Part shown: positions 26,889-35,966 of the stretch, piece after piece
Numbering within the stretch: position 1 is the first letter of the stretch
Layout: every line of letters begins with the position of its first letter
NCBI GenBank assembly: GCA_947164605.1
Contig: CAMUXE010000002.1
Coordinates: 62,001-126,000 of the forward strand
Direction of reading: 5' to 3'
DNA length: 64,000 nucleotides
Source: an uncultured Lachnospiraceae bacterium
Lineage (GTDB): Bacteria; Bacillota; Clostridia; Lachnospirales; Lachnospiraceae
Translations under genes and position numbers: made by a program
Notes under the pieces: generated by a model
Told to the model about the DNA's origin: nothing
Seen by the model: only the letters and a program-made list of their open reading frames with translations
The model's database searches: none

Positions 26889-27759
26889 TTTGGTGAAAGC
26901 AGGTTACGCAGTCAGGGAAGACGAGCGCGTGATCGATTATAATGAACTTATAAAAGAAAAAGTGCAGGCTGTATTGGATATGTCACAGAACAGTGGGGTG
27001 AATCCGGATAGCTTTATAGATGGACTTGATGTTTCAAGAGTTGATGGCCTGGTTGGAGACGGTGATGACTTTACTGGTTTGAGCCCAGATCAGCTGGCAG
27101 CAATGACTGAAAATCAGGGAGATGAGCCTGTCGATACTGAAGAGCTTGCAAGGCAAAGGCTGGAGTCTGCTAAGGAAGAGAGCCAGCAGATAGTAGATGA
27201 TGCTAGGCTTGAAGCTGAAAATATGCTCAATTCTGCCAAGGAAGAGGCTGGTCAAATACTTGAAGATGCGAAGAATGAGGGTTATGCCGCTGGCATTCAG
27301 GCAGCCGAGCAGGAGATAGAAGATTTAAAAGCTCAGCTTATGAATCAGGAAGAAGATACCCTAAGACAACTTGAACAGGATTATGAAGAAAAAAAGAAGA
27401 CTTTAGAGCCTGATTTAGTTGAGGTCTTGTGCAATGTATTTGAGAGATTTACCCAGGCTGAAGCTAATGGCGATAAGTCAATTTTACTTCACCTTATAAA
27501 TTCTGCTCTTGAGGATGCTGATAAGAGCGATGAGTATATTATCAGGGTCTCATCTGCTGATTATGACTTTATGGTCAATAATCAGGGCAAGGTTTATATG
27601 GGCGTTGACAGGGATTTGAACCTTGATATTGTGGAAGACAATTCGCTTGGACAGAATGAGTGTATTATTGAGACTGACGGTGGAGTTTTTAACTGCGGAC
27701 TTGATATTGAATTGAATAATCTTATAAAGAAAATTAAGTTACTTAGCTGCATGGAGTAG
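26881..27759 (+). CDS. fliH: Flagellar export ATPase regulator FliH
   Basis: FliH is a stator-like partner that holds the export ATPase FliI. The 292 residues begin MSNLVKAGYAV, similar to FliH starts in clostridia. A long acidic coiled coil (about 75-185, EESQQIVDDARLEAE) and a C-terminal FliH domain with ISADYDFMVN-like elements follow. The start is TTG at 26881, inside the end of fliG, with GCGGAGGAG about 8-10 bases upstream, so translation is probably coupled. Confidence 0.88.
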   Translation: MSNLVKAGYAVREDERVIDYNELIKEKVQAVLDMSQNSGVNPDSFIDGLDVSRVDGLVGDGDDFTGLSPDQLAAMTENQGDEPVDTEELARQRLESAKEESQQIVDDARLEAENMLNSAKEEAGQILEDAKNEGYAAGIQAAEQEIEDLKAQLMNQEEDTLRQLEQDYEEKKKTLEPDLVEVLCNVFERFTQAEANGDKSILLHLINSALEDADKSDEYIIRVSSADYDFMVNNQGKVYMGVDRDLNLDIVEDNSLGQNECIIETDGGVFNCGLDIELNNLIKKIKLLSCME

Positions 27760-27807
27760 TCCTTGCAGCTAAAAAAATGATTGAATATGGCGATAAGGAG
27801 GCTGTTT

Positions 27808-29121
27808 ATGGATAATGGAATTAGAGCAAAATATGAACAGCTCCTGTCTGAGACTTTTTATGAAAAGCTTGGCAAGGTTACCAAGATCGTAGGTCTCACG
27901 ATTGAGTCTGTAGGCCCTGATGCCAAGCTCAATGACCTGTGTAAGATATATACCCAGGACCGAAGCTCAAGCGTTTTTGCTGAAGTTGTAGGTTTTAGGG
28001 ATAACAGGGTCTTGCTCATGCCTTTTGACAGTGTTGATGGTGTGGGACCTGGCTGTGTTGTAGAAAACACAGAGCATCCTCTCACGGTATCTGTTGGAGA
28101 TACCCTTTTGGGTCATACTCTGGATGGAATCGGAAATCCTTCGGATTGTGAACATATAGATGGCTTGTCTGCTGAGTATCCTATTGATGCTAATCCACCG
28201 GATCCTATGCAGAGGGAAATCATAAGTCAGGTTCTTCCTCTGGGAGTAAAGGCGGTAGATGGCTTGCTCACATTGGGCAAGGGACAGCGAATTGGTATAT
28301 TTGCCGGATCGGGTGTTGGTAAGTCCACCTTGCTTGGTATGTTTGCGAGAAACACAAATGCTGATATCAATGTTATTGCCCTGATTGGCGAGCGAGGCCG
28401 TGAGGTTAGAGAGTTCGTTGAGAGGGATTTGGGACCAGAAGGTATGAAGAGAAGTGTGGTTGTTGTTGCAACCTCAGATAAGCCGGCTTTGATTCGTAAG
28501 AAGGCGGCTATGACGGCTACTGCTATCGCTGAGTATTTCAGGGACCAGGGCCATGATGTTTTGCTTATGATGGACTCACTTACTCGATTTAGTATGGCAC
28601 AGAGAGAGATTGGCCTGGCTTCAGGAGAGCCACCTGTTACCAGGGGCTATCCGCCAAGCGTATACTCTGAGATGCCAAGACTTCTCGAAAGAGCGGGAAT
28701 GGCTAAGGTGGGCTCAATCACTGGCCTATATACCGTTCTGGTTGATGGAGATGATTTCAATGAGCCAATCACAGATACGGCTAGAGGTATTTTGGATGGT
28801 CACATTATCCTGTCCAGAAGACTGGGCCAGAAGAACCATTATCCAGCTATTGATATCTTGCAGTCTATCTCAAGATGTATGAGCCAAATTGTCGATAAGG
28901 ACCACAAGAAGGCTGCTGGAAGGCTGAAAAATGTTCTTGCTACTTATAATGAAGCTGAAGACTTGATAAATATTGGCGCATATAAGAAGGGCAGCAATAA
29001 GAATATTGACTATGCAGTTTCTAAAATTGATGAGGTCAATGAGTATCTTTGCCAGCAGACTGACGAAAAATTCGCATTTGACGAGGAAGTTGGCATGCTG
29101 GGTAAGATTTTTGAGGGCTAA
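27808..29121 (+). CDS. fliI: Flagellum-specific export ATPase FliI
   Basis: FliI hydrolyses ATP to help deliver substrates to the flagellar export gate. The 437 residues contain the Walker A FAGSGVGKSTLLG, VALIGERGREVREF, the Walker B region LLMMDSLTRFSMAQREIGLA and SGEPPVTRGYPPSVY. The chosen ATG at 27808 follows AAGGAGG by 6 bases. A TTG at 27781 in the same frame would add 9 residues, with the ribosome site lying inside them. The gene sits between fliH and fliJ. Confidence 0.97.
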   Translation: MDNGIRAKYEQLLSETFYEKLGKVTKIVGLTIESVGPDAKLNDLCKIYTQDRSSSVFAEVVGFRDNRVLLMPFDSVDGVGPGCVVENTEHPLTVSVGDTLLGHTLDGIGNPSDCEHIDGLSAEYPIDANPPDPMQREIISQVLPLGVKAVDGLLTLGKGQRIGIFAGSGVGKSTLLGMFARNTNADINVIALIGERGREVREFVERDLGPEGMKRSVVVVATSDKPALIRKKAAMTATAIAEYFRDQGHDVLLMMDSLTRFSMAQREIGLASGEPPVTRGYPPSVYSEMPRLLERAGMAKVGSITGLYTVLVDGDDFNEPITDTARGILDGHIILSRRLGQKNHYPAIDILQSISRCMSQIVDKDHKKAAGRLKNVLATYNEAEDLINIGAYKKGSNKNIDYAVSKIDEVNEYLCQQTDEKFAFDEEVGMLGKIFEG

Positions 29122-29123
29122 TT

Positions 29124-29576
29124 ATGGCAAAATTTATCTATCGAATGCAAAATATCCTCGATTTGAAGGAAAGGCTTGAGACTCAGGCAAAAACGGAATT
29201 CTCAGAAGCGTCGGCAAAGGTGGCTTTGGAAGAGGAAAAGATGAGAGAGCTTATTCTTCGAAAGGAAGAATATGAGGCTCAAAAGCTTGAGAAGCTGTCT
29301 GGCAAGGTCGATTTTGTTGAGGTGAGACATCTGACTGACGCCATCAGAGCTATGAAGGATTTGATGGACAAGCAGGCTTTGGCAATCAGGGTTGCAGAAA
29401 GAGAGAGAGACAAGGCCAGACTTAAGCTTAATGACGCTATACAGGAGAGAAAGGTTCAGGAAAAGCTCAAGGAGAATGCTTTTGAAGAATTTAAGCTCGA
29501 GGTCAATGCGTCAGAGATAAAAGAAATTGACCAGCTTGTCAGTTTTACTTATAATGACAAGAAAAAGAAAGAATAG
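29124..29576 (+). CDS. fliJ: Flagellar export chaperone/stalk protein FliJ
   Basis: FliJ is a coiled-coil protein that sits in the FliI ring and links it to FlhA. The 150 residues begin with FIYRMQNILDLKERLETQAKTEF, the typical FliJ start, and are almost entirely helical with heptad-like charged repeats. It begins 2 bases after fliI, so the two are coupled. Confidence 0.93.
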   Translation: MAKFIYRMQNILDLKERLETQAKTEFSEASAKVALEEEKMRELILRKEEYEAQKLEKLSGKVDFVEVRHLTDAIRAMKDLMDKQALAIRVAERERDKARLKLNDAIQERKVQEKLKENAFEEFKLEVNASEIKEIDQLVSFTYNDKKKKE

Positions 29577-29582
29577 CATTTG

Positions 29583-29653
29583 AAATATTAAAGATAAAAT
29601 CAAGCAATTGACTTGGACTTTAAATATTAAAGAGAAATCAAGCAAATGACTTG
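29583..29653 (+). repeat. Direct repeat pair after fliJ
   Basis: Two copies of a 32-33-base sequence (AAATATTAAAGA...CAAGCAA.TGACTTG) lie at 29583-29615 and 29622-29653, with few differences. They fill most of the 123-base gap between fliJ and the motE-like gene. This looks like a local duplication; no function is evident. Confidence 0.75.
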
Positions 29654-29699
29654 AGCGATGCTAAATTTCAAAATATTAGAAAATGATTAGGGTGGAAAT

Positions 29700-30473
29700 A
29701 TGGCTAAGAAAAAGAAAAATCAAGATGAAGACAATCTTAATCTTGACGGAGAAAATGGCGAAGAAGGAAAAGAAAAAGGGGGCCTTATATCAGGAATTTT
29801 GCTTGCTTTGGCAATCATCTTGATATGGCTTGTTATCTTTGCCCTCCTGATTAAGATGGATGTGGGCGGTGTAGGTACTATGTTAAGACCTGCTTTGAAA
29901 AATGTGCCTGTCATCAATAAGATATTGCCTGCGGCATCTGAGGAGGAACTCATGGCTGAAGCTGGTTATAACTTTAAAAATATGGGTGAGGCTATTGAGA
30001 GAATAAAGGCTCTTGAGGCGGAACTTGACCAGTATAAGAACGGCGAGAATGACAGCTCAAAAACAATCGCTGATCTTCAGACTGAGGTTGCGAGACTTAA
30101 GCAATACGAAGAAAATCAAGAGTATTATCAGAAACTTAAGGACCAGTTTGACAGAGACGTAGTTTACACTACCAATGCTCCAAACATCGAGGAGTACAAG
30201 AAGTGGTATGAGAGTATAGACAAGGACAATGCTGCGGCCCTCTATAAGGAAGTTGTAGAGAGATTACAATATTCTCAGCAGATAAAGGATTGGGCAACTA
30301 CCTATGCGACTATGGAACCTGCTAAAGCGGCCTCGGTTCTTGAGGAGATGACGGGTGATACTAAGATTGTGGCTCAGATTCTAGGTGCTATGACGGCTAA
30401 ACAAAGAGCTGCAGTTATGGCTGAAATGGATCCAGTCTTTGCGGGCAAGATGACCCATCTCATGTTCCCATAA
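29700..30473 (+). CDS. MotE/YlxF-like flagellar membrane protein
   Basis: A 257-residue protein in the position of ylxF in Bacillus. It has a charged N-terminus, one membrane helix (about 31-53, ISGILLALAIILIWLVIFALLI), a coiled coil (about 90-160) and a C-terminal domain similar to the MgtE N-terminal fold. That domain includes YATMEPAKAASVLEEM and MDPVFAGKMTHLM. MotE in epsilonproteobacteria is a chaperone for MotC, and the Gram-positive homologue's role is less clear. GGGTGG precedes the ATG. It is the last gene before an internal terminator. Confidence 0.8.
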   Translation: MAKKKKNQDEDNLNLDGENGEEGKEKGGLISGILLALAIILIWLVIFALLIKMDVGGVGTMLRPALKNVPVINKILPAASEEELMAEAGYNFKNMGEAIERIKALEAELDQYKNGENDSSKTIADLQTEVARLKQYEENQEYYQKLKDQFDRDVVYTTNAPNIEEYKKWYESIDKDNAAALYKEVVERLQYSQQIKDWATTYATMEPAKAASVLEEMTGDTKIVAQILGAMTAKQRAAVMAEMDPVFAGKMTHLMFP

Positions 30474-30589
30474 AAATATAAGTATAATTTAAATTTGAAA
30501 CTTGAAATTTGAATTTTTAATTTGAATTTTGAAATTGGATTTGAATTATAAATTTGAATTATTATTTTAAAAGCAAAAATCGATTTTTC

Positions 30590-30635
30590 GCCGCCTTGCT
30601 TCTGACATGTGTCATGAGCGAGGCGGCTGTTTTTT
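30590..30635 (+). terminator. Internal terminator between motE-like gene and fliK
   Basis: GCCGCCT (30590-30596) pairs with AGGCGGC (30621-30627), the stem continues with GCT/AGC, and six T residues follow. The stretch 30484-30560 just before it is filled with degenerate AATTTGAA-like repeats. This would divide the fla/che operon. Confidence 0.85.
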
Positions 30636-30689
30636 ACTCTTATTAGCTTATATTGCCTAATTTTGCCTTATTTTTGCACTTCTAATAAC

Positions 30690-30716
30690 TAAAGTATTCT
30701 TTAGAATGACCGATAT
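30690..30716 (+). promoter_or_regulatory. Probable sigma-D (sigma-28) flagellar promoter before fliK
   Basis: TAAA (30690-30693, TAAAGTAT in extended form) and ACCGATAT (30709-30716) are separated by 15 bases. The sigma-28 consensus is TAAA, 15 bases, GCCGATAA. The match is 4 of 4 and 6 of 8. It lies 34 bases before the fliK start and 55 bases after the terminator. A TATAAT overlaps it, but no sigma-A -35 fits. Confidence 0.7.
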
Positions 30717-30749
30717 AATATACATAAGAGAAGGAAGGAGGCATAGTAG

Positions 30750-32204
30750 ATGGTAGGAGCTAAAGACGTACTGAGCAGTCCAAAAATTGATGCTGCAGTT
30801 GCAAAGACATCCAGCGATTTCGCAAAAGATGCAAATGACAGCTCTGCTTCAAATTTTATGGATCTTTTTGGAGCACAGCTTCAAAAGAACAGCGATCTCA
30901 AAACTGGATCAAATCAGACTGCAGGCAGTGCGGGACTAAAGACAGCTGCGAGTGGCCTTAACTCAAAGTCTGGCTTTGACAAGTCTTTCTTAAAAAAGAC
31001 TGAGGCAGATGTCAAGACTAATGATAAGACTAAGACAGCTGAGAGTAAGATAAGCGACAAAGCTAAGGTGAGCAAGAAAGATGACTCAAAGACCGGACTA
31101 AAAAAGACTGATTCAAAGTCTAGCGATAAGACAGACAAGCAGGATTCAAAAGTCGATGAGGCAGTAGAGAAGATTGCCGGCGGGCTTAAGGAGAGCTTAG
31201 GACTTACCGACGATGAACTCGAGACAATCATGCAGCAGATGGGGCTTAGCATGAATGATTTATTGAACCCGGCTGTGCTTACCCAAATTTTTACACAGTA
31301 CAAAGAGGTGGATCAGGCTAGCCTTTTAACTGACCAGAATCTCTCAGACCAGTTGAGGGATCTCTTGAATCTGGTTAATGAGGCAGTCGAAGATGCAAGT
31401 GGAGCAGCAAATGATGAGAATTATAAGCTGATTGATGACTTGATTGCTAATCCTGCAGCTGAGGAGGATTTATCTGGACTCAAAGATATGGGCCAGGATA
31501 AGACAGATGCAAAGGAAGAGCTTGACTTAAAAGAGACGGCTGACCAGAAGTCTGACTTTGTTGAGACATTTGCCAAGAAGACAAGTGTGGAAGTTAAGTC
31601 TGATTCAAATACTTCAGACAGCGATTCCTATATGAATCAGAGTCAGAATGCCCAAGTCGATGATATTCCAAACCAGGTCTACAATATGGCCAGCAGCGTG
31701 GCTTCGAATTTCGAGGAGGCACTTGATGCTATTAGCAGCGATGTAAATCCAGTTGAAGTTGCAAAGCAGGTTGTGGAGCAGGCTAAGGTGGTAGTTACAA
31801 AGCAGATGTCAAGCATTGAGATGGTGCTTAACCCAGAGAGCCTTGGCAGAGTAAACCTTATGGTTACTATGAAGCAGGGAACACTCACAGCTCAGATTAC
31901 TGCAGAGAACGAGCAGGTTAAGAAGGCACTTGAGACTCAGCTTATTCAGCTTAAGGAAAATTTCGCTGAGCAGGGACTTAAGGTTGACAGTGTGGAAGTT
32001 ATGGTTCAGGCCCAGGCTTTCAGCAATAGCGATCCAAATGCTAAGAATGGCGATAATTCAGCTTCTGATGCCAAGAAGGCTTCAAGAAGACTGTCACTTA
32101 ATCTTGATGATGATGAACTGGAAGAGACTGCAGATGCAAGCCAGCTTACAGGTTCAGATACAGCTGATGATCAGTCAGGCAGCGGAGTTGATTTTCAGGC
32201 TTAA
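30750..32204 (+). CDS. fliK: Flagellar hook-length control protein FliK
   Basis: FliK is secreted during hook growth, measures hook length and switches export specificity through FlhB. The 484 residues have a low-complexity N-terminal two thirds rich in Lys, Ser, Asp and Thr. The C-terminal Flg_hook domain (about 335-420) has VLNPESLGRVNLMV, TAQITAENEQVK and LKENFAEQGLKVDSVEV. A Gly/Ser/Asp tail follows. AAGGAGG lies 11 bases before the start. It begins a new transcriptional subunit. Confidence 0.93.
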   Translation: MVGAKDVLSSPKIDAAVAKTSSDFAKDANDSSASNFMDLFGAQLQKNSDLKTGSNQTAGSAGLKTAASGLNSKSGFDKSFLKKTEADVKTNDKTKTAESKISDKAKVSKKDDSKTGLKKTDSKSSDKTDKQDSKVDEAVEKIAGGLKESLGLTDDELETIMQQMGLSMNDLLNPAVLTQIFTQYKEVDQASLLTDQNLSDQLRDLLNLVNEAVEDASGAANDENYKLIDDLIANPAAEEDLSGLKDMGQDKTDAKEELDLKETADQKSDFVETFAKKTSVEVKSDSNTSDSDSYMNQSQNAQVDDIPNQVYNMASSVASNFEEALDAISSDVNPVEVAKQVVEQAKVVVTKQMSSIEMVLNPESLGRVNLMVTMKQGTLTAQITAENEQVKKALETQLIQLKENFAEQGLKVDSVEVMVQAQAFSNSDPNAKNGDNSASDAKKASRRLSLNLDDDELEETADASQLTGSDTADDQSGSGVDFQA

Positions 32205-32330
32205 TACAGAGCGATTGAAATTTGTAAAAAAATGAATTAAAATCAACTTAAATCTAGCTTTGGTGGTTAATTTTTAGGCCTTAAGAGCCGAAATATATCC
32301 TGTAAGGAAAAAAAGAAAGGAGTGTGTGAT

Positions 32331-32792
32331 ATGATTTATTCAGATATCGTGAACGGCATGGCTTCTAACACTTCAAGCACAAGCAATATAAGTTCTACGA
32401 AAAAAGATGCCTCTACAAAAAGTGGTGCAAATCTTGATGTGAATGATTTCTTAAAGCTTCTTGTTACTCAGATGCAGTATCAGGATCCAATGGAACCAAC
32501 TGACAATACCCAGTATATAGCTCAGATGGCTACATTCTCTCAGGTTGATGCGACAACTAAGATGGGAGCTAAGACATCGGAGGCTATGGCTTCAAGTCTT
32601 GTTGGAAAGTCAGTTATTATGAAGACTAATGACAATGCAGATGGAGTTATCTCAGGCAAGGTTGATTATTGGGAGAAGATAGACGGAAAGCTTTATCTTG
32701 GAATTGATAAAAAGCTTTATGATTTAGATGATCTTGATACAGTGCTCGATGATTCTTACTACAATGGTTTGAAGAATTCTGGAGATATTTAA
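32331..32792 (+). CDS. flgD: Flagellar hook capping protein FlgD (short form)
   Basis: FlgD forms the cap needed for hook assembly. The core capping motif VNDFLKLLVTQMQYQDPMEPTDNTQYIAQMATFSQV-type region is visible at about 35-75. At 153 residues it is shorter than the about 230 of enteric FlgD and lacks most of the C-terminal Tudor/Ig-like domains, keeping only a segment with SLVGKSVIM. Short FlgD forms are common in firmicutes. The ATG at 32331 has AAAGGAG 8 bases upstream; a GTG at 32322 is in frame but overlaps that site. Confidence 0.93.
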   Translation: MIYSDIVNGMASNTSSTSNISSTKKDASTKSGANLDVNDFLKLLVTQMQYQDPMEPTDNTQYIAQMATFSQVDATTKMGAKTSEAMASSLVGKSVIMKTNDNADGVISGKVDYWEKIDGKLYLGIDKKLYDLDDLDTVLDDSYYNGLKNSGDI

Positions 32793-32828
32793 ATTCTAAG
32801 GAAAGAGCTTAAAAGGTGAGGTGATTAT

Positions 32829-33263
32829 ATGGGAAATACAATCTCAGGACAGTACACTTCAATCGAACAGGCTGCAAATTCCTTGAAAAAATCAGAATCA
32901 GCTAAGAAAACCGGTTCAGCTTCGGCTACAAGCTCATTTGCCGATATATTTGAACAAAAGATAAGTATAGCCCAGGTTGTTGACAATACTGCAAGCCTCA
33001 AGGCGGCAAGACCGGTAAAGTTTTCTAGACACGCTGAAGAGAGACTTAGAGAAAGAAATATAGAGCTGACAGATGATCAGGTACAACGCTTAAATGATGG
33101 TACTAAAAAAGCTGTATTGAAAGGAATCAAGGAAACGCTTGTATTGATGGATGATTATTCATTCATTGTCAATACCGAGAATAACACGGTTGTTACGGCG
33201 ATGGATCAAAAGTCTTCGGACGAAAATGTATATACGAATATTGATGGGGCTGTTATAGTCTAG
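32829..33263 (+). CDS. Flagellar protein of TIGR02530 type
   Basis: A 144-residue protein between flgD and flgE, the usual place of the TIGR02530 family in clostridia and bacilli. The family core is visible from about 58: RPVKFSRHAEERLRERNIEL, then GTKKAVLKGIKETLVLMDD and NTVVTAMDQ. The biochemical role is not well defined; it is thought to work in hook assembly. The start follows a GGTGAGGTG site. I keep the symbol empty because names vary. Confidence 0.85.
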   Translation: MGNTISGQYTSIEQAANSLKKSESAKKTGSASATSSFADIFEQKISIAQVVDNTASLKAARPVKFSRHAEERLRERNIELTDDQVQRLNDGTKKAVLKGIKETLVLMDDYSFIVNTENNTVVTAMDQKSSDENVYTNIDGAVIV

Positions 33264-33351
33264 CTGGACCTTATGGAAGTTAGTGATTCCCGAGCGCTTG
33301 AAGGAATCAGGCAGCTATCAATATTCCTCTCAATTATGGAGGAAATGTCTT

Positions 33352-34695
33352 ATGATGAGAAGTTTGTTCTCTGCTGTGTCAGGTTTGAAGGCACATCAGA
33401 CAAAGATGGATGTAATTGGTAACAATATATCTAACGTTAATACTGTAGCTTACAAGTCACAATCAGTTACATTTGGTGATGTATATTACCAGACAACTCA
33501 GACAGCTACAGGACCAAGTGATACTACAGGAAAGGGCGGTACCAATGCTAAGCAGATAGGTCTCGGCGCTGGTGTAGGCTCAATTGCTACTGCAATCGGA
33601 ACACAGGGTGCTACAGAGCGTACTGATAATCCATGGGATCTCTGCATTCAGGGAGACTCTTTCTTTATCGTAAAGTCTGCAGGCAACACTTACTTTACAA
33701 GAGCTGGAGACTTTACAACTGATACTAACGGTGCCCTTGTTACAGGTGATGGTGCTAATGTGTGTGGATGGCAGGTTGATGAGGATGGCAATATCAACAA
33801 AGACGTTGTTACTCCACTTTACGCAACAAGTGAGGAGTTCACATATACTCAGCCAGCTGCAACAACAGGTGTTTCAATCTCTGGTAACCTTGATTCAAGA
33901 ACCAAGACTGACTCTGTGTGCACAACTAACTTTTATGATTCATTAGGTAATGAGTATCAGGCTACTTTGACTCTTCGTTTTAATGAGAACGATGCAGCTT
34001 CAGGTACTACATCATATACAATCACTGGCGGAACAGTTACTAAGAATGGTGAGGCTACTGCCTTATCAGTATCATGTGATCAGATGCTTTCATTTAACTC
34101 TAACACAGGTGCCTCAATGGATTCTAACAAGAATATTACTTTGACACTTGAGGATCAGAGCGATGATGGCGCCAACACTATCGCTAATATCGGTGTGAAT
34201 GATGGCGGCACAACATCAACAATCACAATGGATGCCAGCAATCTTACTATGTATGCTGATACAACAGATATCAAGTCTGAAAAAGGTATCAAGAATGATA
34301 CAACAGGCAGAATTACTGGAAAAGGTAAGGCTGTAGGTAAGATGACAAGCGTTGGTGTCGATGAGTCTGGTAAGATCGTTGCTTCTTACAGCAATGGTGA
34401 TACAAAGACTATTGGACAAATTGCTGTCACTACATTTAAGAACCCTGCTGGTCTTGAAAAGGTTGGAGAAAACCTTTACGCTGCAACACTGAACTCTGGT
34501 ACATTTGACGGAATTGGACAGGAAGTTGGAGCGACAGATGGTAAGATTTCTTCAGGATACTTGGAGATGTCTAACGTAGATCTTGCAGATCAGTTTACAA
34601 ATATGATTACAACTCAGAGAGGTTATCAGGCAAACTCTAGAATTATCACAGTTTCTGATAGCATGCTCGAGGAATTAATCAACTTAAAGAGATAA
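33352..34695 (+). CDS. flgE: Flagellar hook protein FlgE
   Basis: FlgE polymerises into the hook. The 447 residues have the N-terminal signature MRSLFSAVSGLKAHQTKMDVIGNNISNVNT and the C-terminal signature QFTNMITTQRGYQANSRIITVSD, with Thr/Asn-rich variable D1/D2 domains between them. The start at 33352 has GGAGG 9 bases upstream. An in-frame ATG at 33283 would add 23 residues not seen in family members. The gene is followed by a terminator. Confidence 0.96.
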   Translation: MMRSLFSAVSGLKAHQTKMDVIGNNISNVNTVAYKSQSVTFGDVYYQTTQTATGPSDTTGKGGTNAKQIGLGAGVGSIATAIGTQGATERTDNPWDLCIQGDSFFIVKSAGNTYFTRAGDFTTDTNGALVTGDGANVCGWQVDEDGNINKDVVTPLYATSEEFTYTQPAATTGVSISGNLDSRTKTDSVCTTNFYDSLGNEYQATLTLRFNENDAASGTTSYTITGGTVTKNGEATALSVSCDQMLSFNSNTGASMDSNKNITLTLEDQSDDGANTIANIGVNDGGTTSTITMDASNLTMYADTTDIKSEKGIKNDTTGRITGKGKAVGKMTSVGVDESGKIVASYSNGDTKTIGQIAVTTFKNPAGLEKVGENLYAATLNSGTFDGIGQEVGATDGKISSGYLEMSNVDLADQFTNMITTQRGYQANSRIITVSDSMLEELINLKR

Positions 34696-34719
34696 TCTGA
34701 AATAATTCCTATAAAAGTG

Positions 34720-34750
34720 AAAGGCCAGGCTTTTTTAAGTCTGGTCTTTT
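34720..34750 (+). terminator. Terminator after flgE
   Basis: AAAGGCCAGGCTT pairs with AAGTCTGGTCTTT around a TTTT loop, giving 13 base pairs with two G-T pairs. The T-tail is short (TTTTGC), so partial read-through is likely. Confidence 0.65.
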
Positions 34751-34831
34751 GCTTATCTATTTTAATATTTTTAGAAATTAGAATTTAAGGGGATTTGCCC
34801 TTACAAAATAGGAGAAAATGCCCGTAAACTC

Positions 34832-34860
34832 TTGCATTTGTGAGTTTAAAGTGCTTTAAT
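34832..34860 (+). promoter_or_regulatory. Possible sigma-A promoter before flbD-motAB
   Basis: TTGCAT and TTTAAT are separated by 17 bases, a partial match to a sigma-A promoter, in the 260-base gap after the flgE terminator. A TAAAG is also present but without a sigma-D -10. Confidence 0.3.
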
Positions 34861-34955
34861 ATAAATAGTTTACTAAAGTAGGTGTATTATGGCCTTGAGT
34901 TGAGGATTAAGTATTAGATATTTTTTCACTTAGATAGTGGGGTTGGTGAGGTTTT

Positions 34956-35156
34956 ATGATCACAGTCACAAGACTTAATAATACGAAATTAGTGATTAAT
35001 GCAGAATTGATTCAGTGCTTTGAAGAGACGCCAGATACAGTCATTACAATGACAAATGGAACAAAGTATCTTGTCAAAGAGAAGAGCCAAGAGCTTATAG
35101 ATTTGGTCATTGCTTACAAGCAAAGGATTTTTTCTGGTCTTATAGAAAATAATTAA
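34956..35156 (+). CDS. flbD: FlbD family flagellar protein
   Basis: A small 66-residue protein of the FlbD (SwrD-related) family. It begins MITVTRLNNTKLVINAEL, continues with ETPDTVITMTNGTKYLVKE and ends in a helical tail. In Bacillus subtilis the homologue SwrD raises flagellar motor power. It lies just before motA, in line with a motor role. GGTGAGG precedes the ATG. Confidence 0.93.
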   Translation: MITVTRLNNTKLVINAELIQCFEETPDTVITMTNGTKYLVKEKSQELIDLVIAYKQRIFSGLIENN

Positions 35157-35174
35157 AGATAGGTGGTATTGCTC

Positions 35175-35966
35175 GTGGATTTAGCTACAGTTGTCGGAAC
35201 CGTTGCCGGCTTTGCAATGGTTATCTTTGGAATCGTATCATCAGGTGGTGTTTCAGCCATCACAAGCAGTTTTATAGATATTCCTTCTGTTATTATTACA
35301 ATTGGAGGTTCTATAACATGTCTGATTGGCTCATATACCTTTCCTGAGCTTATTAATAATTTTAAATCTGCAAAAGTTGCATTTAAAGATCCCAAAATTG
35401 ATTATGCAAGTGTGATTAAGCAGATTATTGACTTGTCCAATGTTGCTCGTAAAGAGGGTTTGCTTGCTCTTGAGGAAGCTGCCAACAACATGGAAGATGA
35501 GTTCATGAAAAAGGGATGTCTCTTAATTGTTGATGGTACTGAACCTGAGCTTGTTCGTGGCATCTTAGAGACAGAACTTAACAATATGGATGAGAGACAC
35601 AGAGCTGTTGCAGGCTTCTACGATACCTGGGCTGCTATGGGTCCTGCCTGGGGTATGATTGGTACCCTTATCGGTCTCGTTAACATGCTTAAGAATCTTT
35701 CAGATGCTTCAGCTATCGGACCAAACATGGCAGTTGCTCTTCTTACAACACTCTATGGTTCACTTATCGCTAACTGGATTTGTGCTCCATGGTCTAACAA
35801 GTTAAAGAGCATAAACGGCAAGGAATATCAGATTAAAGAGATGGTGATTGAAGGACTTCTCTCAATTCAGGCTGGTGAAAACCCAAGAGTTATCGAAGAG
35901 AAACTTAAGTCTTTCCTTGCACCTGTGATTAGAAAATCAGTTTCAACGGAAGAAGGTGAAGGCTGA
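35175..35966 (+). CDS. motA: Flagellar motor stator protein MotA
   Basis: MotA forms the ion-driven stator with MotB and pushes on FliG. The 263 residues have four hydrophobic helices (about 4-24, 32-52, 155-180 and 183-205). The conserved cytoplasmic region GYDTWAAMGPAWGMIGTLIGLVNML is clear. The GTG start at 35175 has AGGTGG 8 bases upstream; a GTG at 35163 is in frame but overlaps the ribosome site. It overlaps motB by one base (TGATG). Confidence 0.94.
   Translation: MDLATVVGTVAGFAMVIFGIVSSGGVSAITSSFIDIPSVIITIGGSITCLIGSYTFPELINNFKSAKVAFKDPKIDYASVIKQIIDLSNVARKEGLLALEEAANNMEDEFMKKGCLLIVDGTEPELVRGILETELNNMDERHRAVAGFYDTWAAMGPAWGMIGTLIGLVNMLKNLSDASAIGPNMAVALLTTLYGSLIANWICAPWSNKLKSINGKEYQIKEMVIEGLLSIQAGENPRVIEEKLKSFLAPVIRKSVSTEEGEG

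Noticed and set aside
32268-32294. TAAT-N15-GCCGAAAT before flgD as a sigma-D promoter
   Set aside because: The match to both boxes is too weak to call.
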